Positions 33,314-43,699 of a stretch of 64,000 nt of DNA are shown piece after piece (position 1 is the first letter of the stretch; the number at the start of each line of letters is the position of its first letter). The translations under genes were made by a program, and so were the position numbers. This DNA comes from Geotrypetes seraphini. Its lineage: Eukaryota > Chordata > Amphibia > Gymnophiona > Dermophiidae. The notes under the pieces are model-generated. The model saw only the letters and a list, made by a program, of their open reading frames with translations, was not told the origin of the DNA and searched no databases. The DNA lies in assembly GCF_902459505.1 (NCBI RefSeq), contig NC_047101.1, positions 15,504,705 through 15,568,704 on the forward strand, in the 5' to 3' direction.

Positions 33314-33584
33314 TAATATTACCAGACGTCTGGATTTCCACAGACATGTACTCCTTTTGAGGACATGTCCGGGGATCCGGACAGCTTTTCAAAACCTGGC
33401 ACTTTTGGTTTTGAAAAGCTTCCACCAAATCGCCGTCAGGCAGGAGGGCATCCGTGCATGCGCGGATGCCCAACTAGAGGAGGCAGAAGGGGGTGGGGGT
33501 GGGGCATAAAGGGGGCGGGGATGGGTGGAACTGGGCGGGTCTAGAGGGGTCTGGATTTTCCGTTTAGAAAATCTGGTAACCCTA
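33314..33584. mobile_element. Non-autonomous hAT element, family D copy 1
   Basis: 271 bp, with ends TAATATTACCAGACGTCTGG and ...ATCTGGTAACCCTA. A perfect 8-bp duplication, AATAGGAC, flanks it (33306-33313 and 33585-33592). Related to 52051-52649. Confidence 0.92.
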
Positions 33585-33852
33585 AATAGGACCCCTTAGT
33601 TTCCATTATCCTGAAAATTAAACCAATTGAAGATGAGCTCTCATCATTACCAGATCAAATCTCTTTCTGCAGCATGTTCCTAAAGCAGAATCCAAACTAC
33701 ATTTCTGAAAAAGCTGACTTATGCACCCCAGCTAAAAGAAATAGCCAACTATTAAGTGCAGCCTATCTGGTTGCCCTTTGACCCCTCCAGGGAAACCATG
33801 AGAACCATAATGTAATGTAATGTTTCTTTGGAACAGATCTAAACTTGCTTAC

Positions 33853-34028
33853 CTTGAACTTTTTCCCAGCCATTGTCTCCATCTCGCATTCTTGATCAAT
33901 AATGAACTTGTTTGTCATGGTGTGTCCCCCAGGATATACCTGAGACCAAGTGAATTCTTTGCCATTCTGGACAACCTCGGTGACAAATATGAATGTTTTT
34001 CCCTTCTCAATGACATCACTGGGGAGAC
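33853..34028 (-). CDS. FABP6: FABP6 exon 2
   Basis: The acceptor is ...CTATTAG and the donor is GTAAGC at 33852-33851. The 176-nt exon encodes [20 protein letters not shown], then [20 protein letters not shown] and [19 protein letters not shown]. The [15 protein letters not shown] block is characteristic of FABP6 as against other FABPs. Confidence 0.96.
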
Positions 34029-34099
34029 CTAATAGAAGGGAAACGGAGAGGAGCACAGCTGTTAACTTTTTTCCCTGTGGTTTTTAATAACACATTACA

Positions 34100-34750
34100 A
34101 TTTTTATTAGACTCATGTAGTTTAATTTATAACTTACAACCTGTTTTCCTAAGTAAACTTTATCCACTTCACCCTTTTCTCCAGGCACTGTTCCCTCTGA
34201 GTGTGTATCCTCCAACTGAATTGATACCAGTAGGGGATGGTGCTTCAATATTGTGTTTTCAATCCCAAGGGACAAGCAAGATCTCTGGAGTACTGATGTG
34301 ATTGTCCCTCACTGTTGAAAATATGATTGTGAAACAGCACCTCCCACTGGCAGCAATACTGTTGGAGGACTCTTGCTCAGCTTAAAGGGAACAGTGCTCC
34401 AGGGAGCTATAAAAATTATGAATAAACTATGAGATTTTGGGCGGTATAAAATTTTTTTAAAATAAATAATGCTATGAGCGAAGGAGCATTTACCTCGCCA
34501 GCATTAAAAACCTCTAGTGTGGTTTAGTAAAGCCCAGTATAAGTTAGGCACCTCCACCGGTAGGTGTTCCGATCTAGGCGCTAACCAGTAGGCACTGTTT
34601 AAAGAATCAGGGCTTTACTGCCTACAAAATGGATGGTGGTAAGAGCTCACACTGTAAATTTTAAAAATGACTACATGCTAATGGCCATTAATGGACCCCC
34701 ATCCCCCCCCCCCCGAAAAAAGGCATTTTTACAGTTGCAGTAAAAATGGC
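34100..34750. other. FABP6 intron 1, mostly unassigned
   Basis: GTTAGGCACCTCCACCGGTA near 34545 and ATCAGGGCTTTACTGC near 34608 are fragments of the Harbinger-like family. Otherwise nothing is recognised. Confidence 0.4.
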
Positions 34751-34751
34751 C

Positions 34752-35506
34752 TTAATGTGCGAGAAGGACTGCTACTACTTATCATTTATATAGCACTGAA
34801 AGGCATATGCAGCGCTGTACATTTTGACATTTAATAGATGGTCCCTGCTTGGAAGAGCTTACAATCTAATTTGGACAGACAGACATGGCATAATCCAAGG
34901 TGAGAACAGTTAGGAGTTGAAAGCAGTCTCAAAAAGGTGGGCTTTGAACTTGAACACGGCCAGAGATGGAGTCCACCCCCACCCCGTAGAGATTCAGGCA
35001 GTTTTGTTCCAGGCATATGGTACAGCAAGACAGAAAGGAGAGAATCTGGAGTTGGCAGAGGAGGAGAACGGTACAGATAGGAGGAACTTACCAGCTGAGC
35101 GGAGCTCGCGGGGTGGGGGGGGGGGTGGAGTAAAGAGAGATAATGAGGGGCAGCTGAGTGAATGCATTTGTAGGTCAGTAAGAGGAGTTTGAAAACGGAT
35201 GGGAAACCAATGAAGTGACTTTAGGAGAGTAACGTGATTATAGCAGTTCTCGCGGAATATGCGTGGTACAGCTGAATTCTGGACGGATTGAAGAGGAGAA
35301 AGATGGCAGAGCCGAAGACCTAAGAGTAGCGAGTTGCAGTAATCTAAGTGTGAGGAGATGAGGGCGTGGATAAGGGTTTTAGTAGCGTGCTCGGAGAGGG
35401 AAGGTTGGATTTTGGTAATATTATAGAGGACGAAGCAGTAGGTTTTAGTGATATGTTGTATCTGGGCGGAGAAGGAAAGAGAGGAGTCAAAGCTGACCCA
35501 TGTAAG
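34752..35506 (-). mobile_element. L2-type LINE, C-terminal part and 3' tail
   Basis: The minus strand translates with scars to LISSHLDYCNSLLLGLRLCH, LSPLQSVQNSAVPRIF, HFIGFPSVFKLLLLTYKCIH, AVPYAWNK and FKFKAHLFETAFNS. It then ends TACAGCGCTGCATATGCC and GCTATATAAATGATAAGTAG. It lies in FABP6 intron 1. Confidence 0.8.
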
Positions 35507-35795
35507 TGTGCGCTAAGGTCACTTTTTACTGCAGCTTAGTATAAGGGCCCCTTAGTAATTTTTTACGAGCACACCCCCATGTTCCTCGTAGTTTTTCAAG
35601 ACATCATGGCTTAAGGACTGTGAAATACTCCTCTATAAAATATCTTTTATTGATGTATAAAATGTACCCAGGATTTCTCATTTATGGGTTCATAGCCGAT
35701 TCACCAGAAATTTAATTTTCCCTTTCGTTGTAATTCATATACTGGCAGAATGGAACGGAAGGAAGGAATGGATCAGACGTGGCTGTGCTACTCAC

Positions 35796-35862
35796 CAATT
35801 GCAGTCATAAATGTTTCATAGTTATCCTGACTTTCAACTTCATATTTGCCGGAGAAAGACAT
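35796..35862 (-). CDS. FABP6: FABP6 exon 1 (start codon)
   Basis: ATG at 35862-35860 opens MSFSGKYEVESQDNYETFMT followed by AI and the first base of a Gly codon; the donor is GTGAGT. The F-x-GKYE...NYDEFM-like start is the FABP signature region. The length (67 nt, phase 1 out) is standard for the family. Confidence 0.95.
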
Positions 35863-35948
35863 GTTGCCGTTACAGGAGAGGAAATGGATAGTCTGCTTGG
35901 AACCAAAGAACGACTGATCCCTGGATGCTAGCTGCTCTGATGTGCTCT

Positions 35949-35956
35949 CTTATAAA
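35949..35956 (-). promoter_or_regulatory. FABP6: FABP6 TATA box
   Basis: TTTATAAG on the minus strand lies about 87 bases upstream of the ATG. A start near 35922 would give a 5' UTR of about 60 bases. FABP genes are known for TATA promoters. Confidence 0.6.
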
Positions 35957-36080
35957 CCATACCATATTCAGAAATCCCGCCTCCAAAACTATCATCCCAT
36001 CATCTTTGGACCAAGACACACACCCCTCCCTTTTCTTTTCTGCAGCATGAATGGAAGATTTCAGTAAATCACTAACATGG

Positions 36081-36093
36081 GTGTTATTGACCC
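36081..36093 (-). promoter_or_regulatory. Candidate FXR/RXR inverted repeat (IR-1) of FABP6
   Basis: The minus strand reads GGGTCA A TAACAC: a perfect first half-site, a one-base spacer and a degenerate second half. The FXR site I recall from the mammalian FABP6 promoter, GGGTGA A TAACCT, has the same layout and the same spacer. It lies about 165 bp upstream of the predicted start, close to where the mammalian site sits. Function is inferred. Confidence 0.45.
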
Positions 36094-36587
36094 TTGTGAA
36101 GGAGCCAAGTACAATAATTCTGTGTCCTTGACTGAGAGAAATCTAATCCTTGAAGAGCCAGAACCCAATAATGAATGGGGGTTTCCCTCCCCCCTTTCAT
36201 TCTTCTTCTGCTTTCCTGATCTTTAATTTAGGAGCTTTCTAATGAATCAAACCAACTGCCTACCTTGTCTGTGAACTGAAATCCCCAGTGTATGATCTGT
36301 GGACTGTATCTCTGAATCCTTGTAATTTCTCTATTGATTAAAGCATTTTGCAAATATACATCAGAAAGGCCAGTTCACCTAGAGCCCACCTACCTCTCCA
36401 CGATTGCCTTCATCTTGGTTCACTATTTCCGTTATACTCGGTGTTTAGATTATGAATCGATAGATGACATATTTTCTAAATCATCGAGTGGTTTCAGTAA
36501 ATGGTGCCAAAATAATTCCAGTGCTATTCTATAAAGGGTGTGCATCTTACACATATAGACTAGCATTTAGGCCTGGATTCTCTAAAT
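36094..36587. other. FABP6 upstream region
   Basis: No repeat is recognised. It may hold further FABP6 control sequence beyond the candidate FXR site. Confidence 0.35.
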
Positions 36588-37056
36588 CAGTGTTCTTCAA
36601 CCACCGGTCCATGGACCAATGCCAGTCCACAGAAATTTCCTGCCGGTCCACAGGGCCAGCACGTGCATCAGGCCCAAAACAGTGTTCTTCAACCACCGGT
36701 CCACGGTGCAATCGATGCGGCGTTATCTTCGAGCCAGCTCCCTCTTCCTAACTGATTCAGTGCACAAAGCCACAGGCAATGGCTCCTACGGGCATCCTGC
36801 GCCTGAACCGGAAGCCTTCTCTCTGATGTTGCAACGTCAGAGGGAAGGCTTCCAGATGAGGCACGGGACGTGCAAGGTGCAATTAGTACTATTATGGGGG
36901 CGGGGTCTGGGGTGGAGATTGGGTAGAGATGGGCGGGGTCTGGCCTACGACTTAGCCCAGTGTTCTTCAACCGCTGGTCCACAGACTGATGCCGGTCCAC
37001 AGAATAATTCTTTTATTTCTGCCGGTCCAAAGGTGTAAAAAGGTTGAAAAACACTG
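36588..37056. mobile_element. hAT-like element cluster (CAGTGTTCTTCAAC ends)
   Basis: Left-type ends CAGTGTTCTTCAACCACCGG, CAGTGTTCTTCAACCACCGG and CAGTGTTCTTCAACCGCTGG lie at 36588, 36682 and 36959. One right end, GTTGAAAAACACTG, closes it. GCCGGTCCACAG recurs inside. It is probably nested or tandem copies. Confidence 0.7.
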
Positions 37057-38000
37057 CACTAGCCCACTCACCAGACTATTTAATACACCCGTGTGATGCT
37101 CAACTAGGCTTTCCCAGACTAGATGCTAATTTTCTAGAGACAGGCATGTACTGTTTCATTCAGCTTTGGGGGGTGGGGTGGAAGGCGACAGTGTGGGAGG
37201 CGATAACGTTATCCCTCCAGTGTCACCTGGTCAGTTTGGGTAACTTTTTAGTACTTAGACTGAATTCACGTGTATGGGGAAAATGTTCCACATTGGCTTT
37301 TAGACCTGTTTAATGACATGTATAGATTAGAAGAGCTTGTTTTAGTTAGGGCTTTATACAAGGGATTAAGGGAGCCATTCTCTTTAATCCCATGTAGTTC
37401 ATGTCCACTTCCAAAATGAAACCACACTAAAATTGTGGCCTAACTACTTAATGGTAGCCCCTACAACTGGAAGTCGTGAAATTGTCACTTCCATGTGCAA
37501 AGTACTTTCCAATGGTTTATAATACTCATTTTTTCAATGCATATCTCTATAAAATAAAGCTACTCCCATTGCACATGCAACAAATACACCTGCACTCCTG
37601 TGTGTACTTTAGAAAAGGCTCTAGGTCTGTTTTTAATTCTTCTGGACATCTCAGTTCTGATCTGCTCAATCTATGAACATAGAGCTTTAGGCATGTCGGG
37701 CCTTTGAATGTCTTTGACTTCATTTTATGACTTTATGATGAGTTCTGCAGTGCTTTAACCAGGAGCAACACACCGATAAGAAAAGCAATTTCATTTGTAA
37801 GTGAACCAGCGTTCATAAATGTTCCGAAGGGTTCTTAACCTTTAAGGCACTGCCACTGGCAGGAAGATTGAAAGAGAGATTTTTGATTGGGAAACCAACC
37901 ATCACAGCCTCTTTCTTTGAATTCTTTATTTTGATTTCGATGTATTAATTTGTAAGAGTGGGTCTTTAATGCAGTATGGTGTTCCTTATAAGTTTGCCAA
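37057..38000. other. Intergenic, nothing recognised
   Basis: No gene or clear repeat in the upstream region shared by FABP6 and PWWP2A. Confidence 0.4.
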
Positions 38001-38004
38001 TTGT

Positions 38005-38990
38005 TTTATTACTTCTATTAATTATTTCTATAACGCTACCAGACGCACGCAGCGCTGTACAGAGTCACAAAGAGTAAGAAAAGAGTCCCTGCTCGAAAGA
38101 GCTTACAATCAAACAAACAGGCAAGACAGACAAACAGGATGTCATGGATAGAGTTAAGGGGAAGGGTTAATCTGCTGGCTGGGTTGGAGGGCAGAGGGGA
38201 GTCCAGGACAATCAAGCCATTGTGACATCACTGATGAGGTTGGCTCTTATTGGTGGCATGAGGCATTATGACATCACAGTCTTAGCCCAGCTTCCCAAAG
38301 ACTGAAACAGGATGTCATGGATACAGTTAAGGGGAAGGGTTAATCTGCTGGCTGGGTTGGAGGGCAGAGGGGAGTCCAGGACAATCAAACCATTGTGACA
38401 TCACTGATGAGGTTGGCTCTTATTAGTGGAGTGAGACATTATGACATCACAATCTCAGCTCTGCTTCCCAAAGACTTGAAACTCTTCACACTACTACTAT
38501 TAATTATTTCTATAATGCTACCAGACATACACAGTGCTGTACAGAGTCAAGAAGGAGACCGTCCCTGCTCCAAAGAGATTACAATCTAAACAGCTAAGTC
38601 AGACAAACAGAATGTCATGGATACAGTTAAGGGAAACGGATAATCTGCTGGCTGGGTTGGAGGGCAGAGGGGAGTACAGGACAATGAAGCCATTGTGACA
38701 TCACTGAGGAGGTTGACTCTTATTGGTGGAATGAGGCATTATGACATCACAATCTCAGCTCTGCTTCCCAAAGACTGAAACTCTTCATACTACTACTACT
38801 AATTATTTCTAGGGCTACCAGATGCACACAGCGCAATACAGTGCCACAAAGAGTAAGAAAACAGTCCCTGCTCAAAAGAGCTTACAATCTAAACAGGCAA
38901 GACAGACAAACAGGATGTCATGGATACAGTTACAGGGAATGGTTAATCAGCTGGCTGTGTTGGAGGGCAAAGGAGTAGGGTTAAGATTTA
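38005..38990 (-). repeat. Minisatellite made of an L2-type LINE 3' end
   Basis: About four units of roughly 170 bp (GGATACAGTTAAGGGGAAGG, CTGGCTGGGTTGGAGGGCAG, CCATTGTGACATCACTGA, GCATTATGACATCAC) alternate with three copies of the LINE tail TTAATTATTTCTATAACGCT. It is the reverse complement of the 3' UTR type at 6800-7140. Confidence 0.88.
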
Positions 38991-39089
38991 TACATACACA
39001 ATACATTCATGATAAAAAACAACATTTACAACGATATGCATTAACAGATAAAAAAAATTATATTTTCTTTTATCACAAACTTATCTAAT

Positions 39090-39180
39090 GCTCCTGAAGC
39101 AGGCACAAGCCGAAATATGGCCACGTCGGGCAGGTGACTTTTGTATTAGCAAACGAACCAAACATTATTAAAGACTTTTT
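39090..39180. repeat. Repeat tail with CTGAAGC...GAAA motif
   Basis: CTCCTGAAGCAGGCACAAGC then CGAAATATGGCCACGTCGGG, followed by ATTATTAAAGAC. It has the same layout as 24466-24493. Family not identified. Confidence 0.45.
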
Positions 39181-39350
39181 ACCATACTGTTTTGTTTTCT
39201 TGATTATTTTTCAATTCTGTTGTTTGATCGTTTGCCTCTCATTTTATATCAGGGCAGCTAAATTCAAGCCTGCTTAAATTTATAAAATGCTGCTATCCAT
39301 CTATGTTTAAGGGTATGTTTATGTCTATTATAATTTGATTTACCACTTGG

Positions 39351-39478
39351 GCCCTCTTTTACTAAGGTGCGCTAATCGATTTAGTGCGTGCTAAATGCTA
39401 ACACGTGCATGTTAGTCTATGGATATGTTAGCGATTAGCGCACTATAATCGGTTAGTGCACGTTAGTAAAAGAGGGGG
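39351..39478. mobile_element. Foldback MITE, GCGCTAA family
   Basis: A 128-bp palindrome, GCCCTCTTTTACTAAGGTGC to GCACGTTAGTAAAAGAGGGG. Confidence 0.88.
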
Positions 39479-39535
39479 TTGATCTTATGACAGGCCCAAG
39501 CGGTTTACAGTTACAAATAAAAACAAATAATAATA

Positions 39536-39683
39536 AACCCCCTCCTTTACAAAGCCACACTAGCATTTTTAGTGCCTGCCACTGAAGTAACAGCTCGGAG
39601 GCTCATAGAATTCCTAGGAGCGTCCGAGCTGTTACTGCGGCGGCCAGTGCTAAAAATACTAGCACGGCTTTGCAAAGGAGGGG
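39536..39683. mobile_element. Foldback MITE, GCTTTGTAAA family
   Basis: CCCCCTCCTTTACAAAGCCA faces CACGGCTTTGCAAAGGAGGG. The inner arms carry GGCAGGCACTAAAAA-like and GAGCTGTTAC repeats. Confidence 0.82.
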
Positions 39684-39734
39684 GAAAGAAAGGAACTCCA
39701 TAAAAAATAGATAGAGAAAAGAGTCAAACCAAAA

Positions 39735-40515
39735 GACAATGTTGAAAATTGTGATAGCCAAAGGACCCAGCATCATGAGCCACTATTCACAGGAGTCACA
39801 CATAAATGGACTGATAGATAGGATCCTGAAGCCATCGGCACAATGCGCGGCAGCGGCAAAGAAAGCAAACAGAATGTTAGGCATGATAAAGAAAGGAATC
39901 ACGAGTAGATCGAAGAAAGTCATAATGCCGCTTTATAGAGCGATGGTCAGACCACACTTGGAATACTGTGTCCAACATTGGTCTCCCAACCTAAAGAAGG
40001 ATATAAAACTGCTGAGAGGGTGCAGAGACGAGCAACGAAGCTAATAAAAGGTATGGAGAACTTGGAATATGAGGAACGACTCAAGAAACTGGGACTGTTC
40101 TCCCTTGAGAAGAGGAGGCTGCGAGGGGACATGATCGAGACGTTCAAAATGCTGAAAGGCATCGATAAAACAGAGCAGGAAAATAAATTATTTACATTGT
40201 CCAACGTGACACGGACAAGAGGACATGGTTTGAAGCTAAGGGGGGACAAGTCTAGGACAAATGTCCGGAAGTTCTGCTTCACGCAGCGAGTGGTAGACAC
40301 CTGGAATGCTCTCCCAAAGGAGGTTATTAAGGAATCCACTGTGCTAGGATTCAAAGGCAAATTAGATGCACATCTCCTTACGAGAGGAATAGAAGGATAT
40401 GGGTGACTAAAACTACATCAGGTGTATACCTGACTAGGCCTCCGCGTGTGCGGATCGCCGGACTCGATGGACCATGGGTCTGATCCGGAGATGGCAGTTC
40501 TTATGTTCTTATGGA
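39735..40515 (+). mobile_element. CR1-type LINE, C-terminal part and 3' end
   Basis: AAKKANRMLGMIKKGITSRS, YRAMVRPHLEYCVQHWSPNL, then after one frameshift near 39990 ERVQRRATKLIKGMENLEYE, RRLRGDMIETFKMLKGIDK and FTQRVVDTWNALPKEVI. The 3' end is GGTCTGATCC...TTATGTTCTTATG. 5'-truncated. Confidence 0.9.
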
Positions 40516-40599
40516 AATAAAGTGCCTCAGTACAATTCTGTAATTATGTGCTATAATGGCTTACGGCTTACGGTGGACTAATCAAAAAAGTATGCCAAT

Positions 40600-41330
40600 T
40601 ATGCTCAAATTAGTGAAAAAGGCACATCAAAAATGATCTTAGACAGCCTGCTATGCCACTAGAGTGTCTTCAGCGGTTCTCTGTCTGAGACGCATAGCAA
40701 TGCCATGTAAATTAGTAGAGCGACTGATGCACTAACATGGTTTCCCGATGCACTAAAAAAGTGATCGCTTTTAGCAATCCAAAAAAGCGACTGGTTACCT
40801 GTCTAACTTTTTTTATTTTTTTAATGGGCACAGATGCTGTGCATGTGTCTGCCCCATTAGGAAAAAAATAAAGAAAGCACCCCCCCTGCCGATGACAGCC
40901 CTCCCCGATGAACTAGCACCGGGAACCGACCCCCATCCCCACCAGCGAAAATGGCAGGAGGAATGCCCACTCCCTCTTGCCATTGTGATTTTCCCCTTCC
41001 TCCCCCCCCCCCCCGCCAGCGAAACAGCAGGAAGGATGCCCATTTCCTCCCTCTTGCCATCAGAGGTCCCCCAAACCCCCCCCCATACCTTTTCAGAGAA
41101 GTTGAAGCAGGAGGAAAGCTCAGTCCATCCCGCTCATAGGCCCACCAGTCTAAATTGGTGGGCCTTTCTCTCCTGGTGTATCATGTGCAAGGGGAGGGGC
41201 CTTAGGCATCTGAGCCAGTCAGGGCCTTAGGCCCCTCCCTCTGTATCCCAGAATGCAATCAAGTCAATCAGGGCCTTAGACTCCTTCCCTTTGCATCCTG
41301 GGGTACATACAGGATACATACATATGGGAT
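40600..41330. mobile_element. Non-autonomous DNA transposon pieces (GATGCACTAA family)
   Basis: GATGCACTAAAAAAGTGATC, GCACAGATGCTGTG, GATGACAGCCCTCCCCGATG and AGTCAGGGCCTTAGGCCCCT recur in the stretch at 49240-49990. It has a polypyrimidine stretch and no true ORF. Confidence 0.55.
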
Positions 41331-41334
41331 TGCA

Positions 41335-42096
41335 TACAGGTTGTCCGGTGCTATACTCGGAGAGAGCCCCCAGGAAAGAGACTTTGGAGTACTTGTAGAC
41401 AAGTCAATGAAACCGTCCACGCAATGTGCAACGGCGGCAAAGAGGGCAAACAGAATGCTAGGAATGATTAAGAAGGGGATCACAAACAGATCTTAAAAGG
41501 TTATCATGCCATTGTATCGGGCCATTGTACGCCCCCCCACCTGGAATACTGCGTCCAACACTGGTCACCGTACATGAAAAAGGGCATAGTACTACTTGAA
41601 AGAGTCCAGAGGAGAGCGACAAAAATGGTTAAGGGACTGGAGGAGTTGCCGTACAATGAGAGGCTAGAGAAACTGGGCCTCTTCTCCCTTGAAAAGAGGA
41701 GACTGAAAGGGGATATGATTGAAACATTCAAGATATTGAAAGGAATTGACTTAGTAGAGAAAAAGAGATTGTTCACCCTCTCCGAGGTGGACAGAACCAG
41801 AGGGCACTCGCTAAATTTAAAAGGGAATAGATTCCATACAAATGTAAGGAAGTTCTACTTCACCCAAAGAGTGATAGAAAACTGAAACGCTCTTCCAGAG
41901 GTTGTTATAGGGGAAAGCACCCTTCAGGGATTCAAGAAAAGGTTGGATAAGTTCCTGCTGGAACAGAACAAACGCAGGTAAGGCTAGACTAAAATAGGGC
42001 AATGGTCTTTGACCTAAGGGCTGCCGCGTGAGTGGACTGATGGGCGAGGTGGACCACTGGTCTGACCCAGCAGCGGCAAATCTCATGTTCTTACGC
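41335..42096 (+). mobile_element. CR1-type LINE, C-terminal part and 3' end
   Basis: MKPSTQCATAAKRANRMLGM, then LLERVQRRATKMVKGLEELP, RRLKGDMIETFKILKGIDLV and FHTNVRKFYFTQRVIEN. A few frame breaks. It ends TCTGACCCAGCAGCGGCAAA and TCATGTTCTTACG. 41.4-41.9 kb. Confidence 0.9.
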
Positions 42097-42230
42097 AGCT
42101 CCTTGTGACCTTGGGCAAGTCACGTAACGCTCCAATGCCCCAGCTATAAAATAAGTATGTGGAAACCACTTTGATTGTAACCACAGAAAGGTAGTATACA
42201 AAATCCCCCCCTCCTTCCCCCCCTTACTAA
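42097..42230 (+). mobile_element. SINE fragment
   Basis: GCTCCTTGTGACCTTGGGCA, AGTCACGTAACGCTCCAATG and ATTGTAACCACAGAAAGGTA are the core of the tRNA-derived SINE without its head. Confidence 0.6.
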
Positions 42231-42589
42231 ACCTGAAATATGAATCACTGCAATCCATAACTCTGTTCCAATGAAGTCTTCTGGGAAATAGGCAAGTTGA
42301 TAATATCCAGGCTCTTCCTTTAAAAGAGAGAAAAAAAAAGATAAGTATCAACGTATCTGATCTATGGAAGACTTTATTGCTTTATGATATTAACTTGATG
42401 TAGATAACTGATATCAGCAGAACTATTCTCATAAAGAGCCTAAACTAATCTCTGGAATGGTGCCGCGTGATACGAAATATAAGATTACAACTCTGTTATC
42501 AGGTGAGCTCTATCAGTGGTTGAAGGACATCCAAACAAGATCAGAGAGCACTGCGTGGAGGACATATTTTTCAATGCTATTCTATATCG

Positions 42590-42935
42590 TTTGGGCTAGA
42601 TTCAGTAAAGGGCGTTAAAAAAAAATCCACTTACAGCTCTATTCGATAAACAGCGCCTAACTTGGTAGGTGCCCAGCAAAACAGCACCTACTACATGTCA
42701 ATCAAGGTTAAGCATCGTTTGTAGAATCGTGCTTAGAGATGCCTAGATTGGCTTAAGGGCCGATAGGCATGAACTACTTAGGCACCGGTATATTAAGCCA
42801 GGGTTTTCTTGGCCTAAAATACTAGCACCTAACTTACACGCCCTTTTACAAAACCGTAGTGTGGTTTATAGCACTTGCCGCGGCGGTAACAGCTCCGATT
42901 ACGTTTTTGTAAAAGGGGGAGGGGGAGTTTAGTCT
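42590..42935. mobile_element. Harbinger-like and foldback MITE fragments
   Basis: TTGGGCTAGATTCAGTAAAG opens a fragment with AACTTGGTAGGTGCC (compare 19651 and 34545). From 42836, CGCCCTTTTACAAAACCGTA to TTTTTGTAAAAGGGGG is a short foldback. Confidence 0.55.
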
Positions 42936-43056
42936 ATGCCCTTAGTCTGCCCCAAATAAAAAAACAGAAGGCTCGCCTTTTTAGAAACGCTTTTTATGAT
43001 CTCCGATGGGTAACTGTTGTTTTTAATGTTTAATTTTTTTTTTCTAGATTGACCAA

Positions 43057-43198
43057 CCCCCCTGTTTTACTAAGGTGCGCTAACCGATTGGTGCATGCTA
43101 ATCACTAATGCATCCATAGGCTAACATGCGCGCGTTAGCACGTGCTAAATCAATTAGCGTGCGCTAATCGGTTAGTGCACCTTAGTAAAAGAGGGCCT
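43057..43198. mobile_element. Foldback MITE, GCGCTAA family
   Basis: A 142-bp palindrome, CCCCCCTGTTTTACTAAGGT to CACCTTAGTAAAAGAGGGCC. Confidence 0.88.
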
Positions 43199-43514
43199 AA
43201 GTTTCCAAGTTTATTTAAAATTTGATAAAAATCGCTTTTTCAGACTTTCAAAGCGATGTACATTTAAAAATGGGGGGAACAAACAGTTTTGACATTGTTT
43301 CAGTTCATTGATTGAACCATATTCACGTCATTATCCTGAAATCTTTAATAAATAATTTGATTTAGATTTGTTATATTAGATGCCATCTTGGCCTTTATTT
43401 GAAGTTGTGAATTATATTAGAATTGATAAATTGATTATATATGATTCATTATCTTCCCTTCATCCTATTTGTTCATATTTATAGGGTCGAGATATGATTA
43501 AGGCCTCTCCATAT

Positions 43515-43699
43515 AATATCCTGGAGGAGCACCAGGCCAGTCGGGTTTTCAGGATAGTCCAAATGAAAATGCATGAGAGAGATCTGCATATAATGGAGGT
43601 GCCAGGCATGCAAATCTGCTCCATGCATATTCATTAGGGCTGTCTTGAAAACCCGATTGGCCTGGTGGTCCTCCAGGACAGGGTTGGGAACCACTGGCT
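43515..43699. mobile_element. hAT-like foldback, family B relative, left end missing
   Basis: ATCCTGGAGGAGCACCAGGC faces GGTCCTCCAGGACAGGGTTG with GGGAACCACTGG at the right end. The arms hold CAAATGAAAATGCATGAGAG. Confidence 0.8.

Larger units (their letters stand above)
32525..33599. mobile_element. Foldback MITE split by two DNA transposons
   Basis: The outer arms AAGGGGTCCTTTTACTAAGG and TTAGTAATAGGACCCCTTAG belong to the GCGCTAA foldback family. They are separated by a GATTCA-ended element (32619-33253) and a hAT element (33314-33584). Removing the hAT and one target duplication restores the arm. Confidence 0.8.
28855..35922 (-). other. FABP6: FABP6 gene (gastrotropin, ileal bile-acid-binding protein), complete
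   Basis: Four exons on the minus strand (35862-35796, 34028-33853, 29989-29900, 28965-28912) give 22, 59, 30 and 17 residues, 128 in all. This is the length I recall for human FABP6 and the standard four-exon FABP layout. The protein is a cytosolic lipocalin-like beta-barrel that carries bile acids in ileal enterocytes. A TTTATAAG box (35949-35956) predicts a start near 35922, and an AATAAA lies just after the stop. The gene converges on CCNJL and diverges from PWWP2A. Intron 1 holds an L2-type LINE and intron 2 holds nested MITEs. Confidence 0.95.

Noticed and set aside
33820-34301. Plus-strand frames over FABP6 exon 2 and intron 1
   Set aside because: Antisense shadows. The minus-strand exon has matching splice sites and the FABP6 motif.
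38005-38990. CRISPR-like or satellite array
   Set aside because: Vertebrate DNA. Units of about 170 bp without unique spacers derive from a LINE 3' UTR.
42091-42351. 86-codon minus-strand frame with hydrophobic start
   Set aside because: It overlaps a CR1 3' end and a SINE core, with no sign of a host exon.
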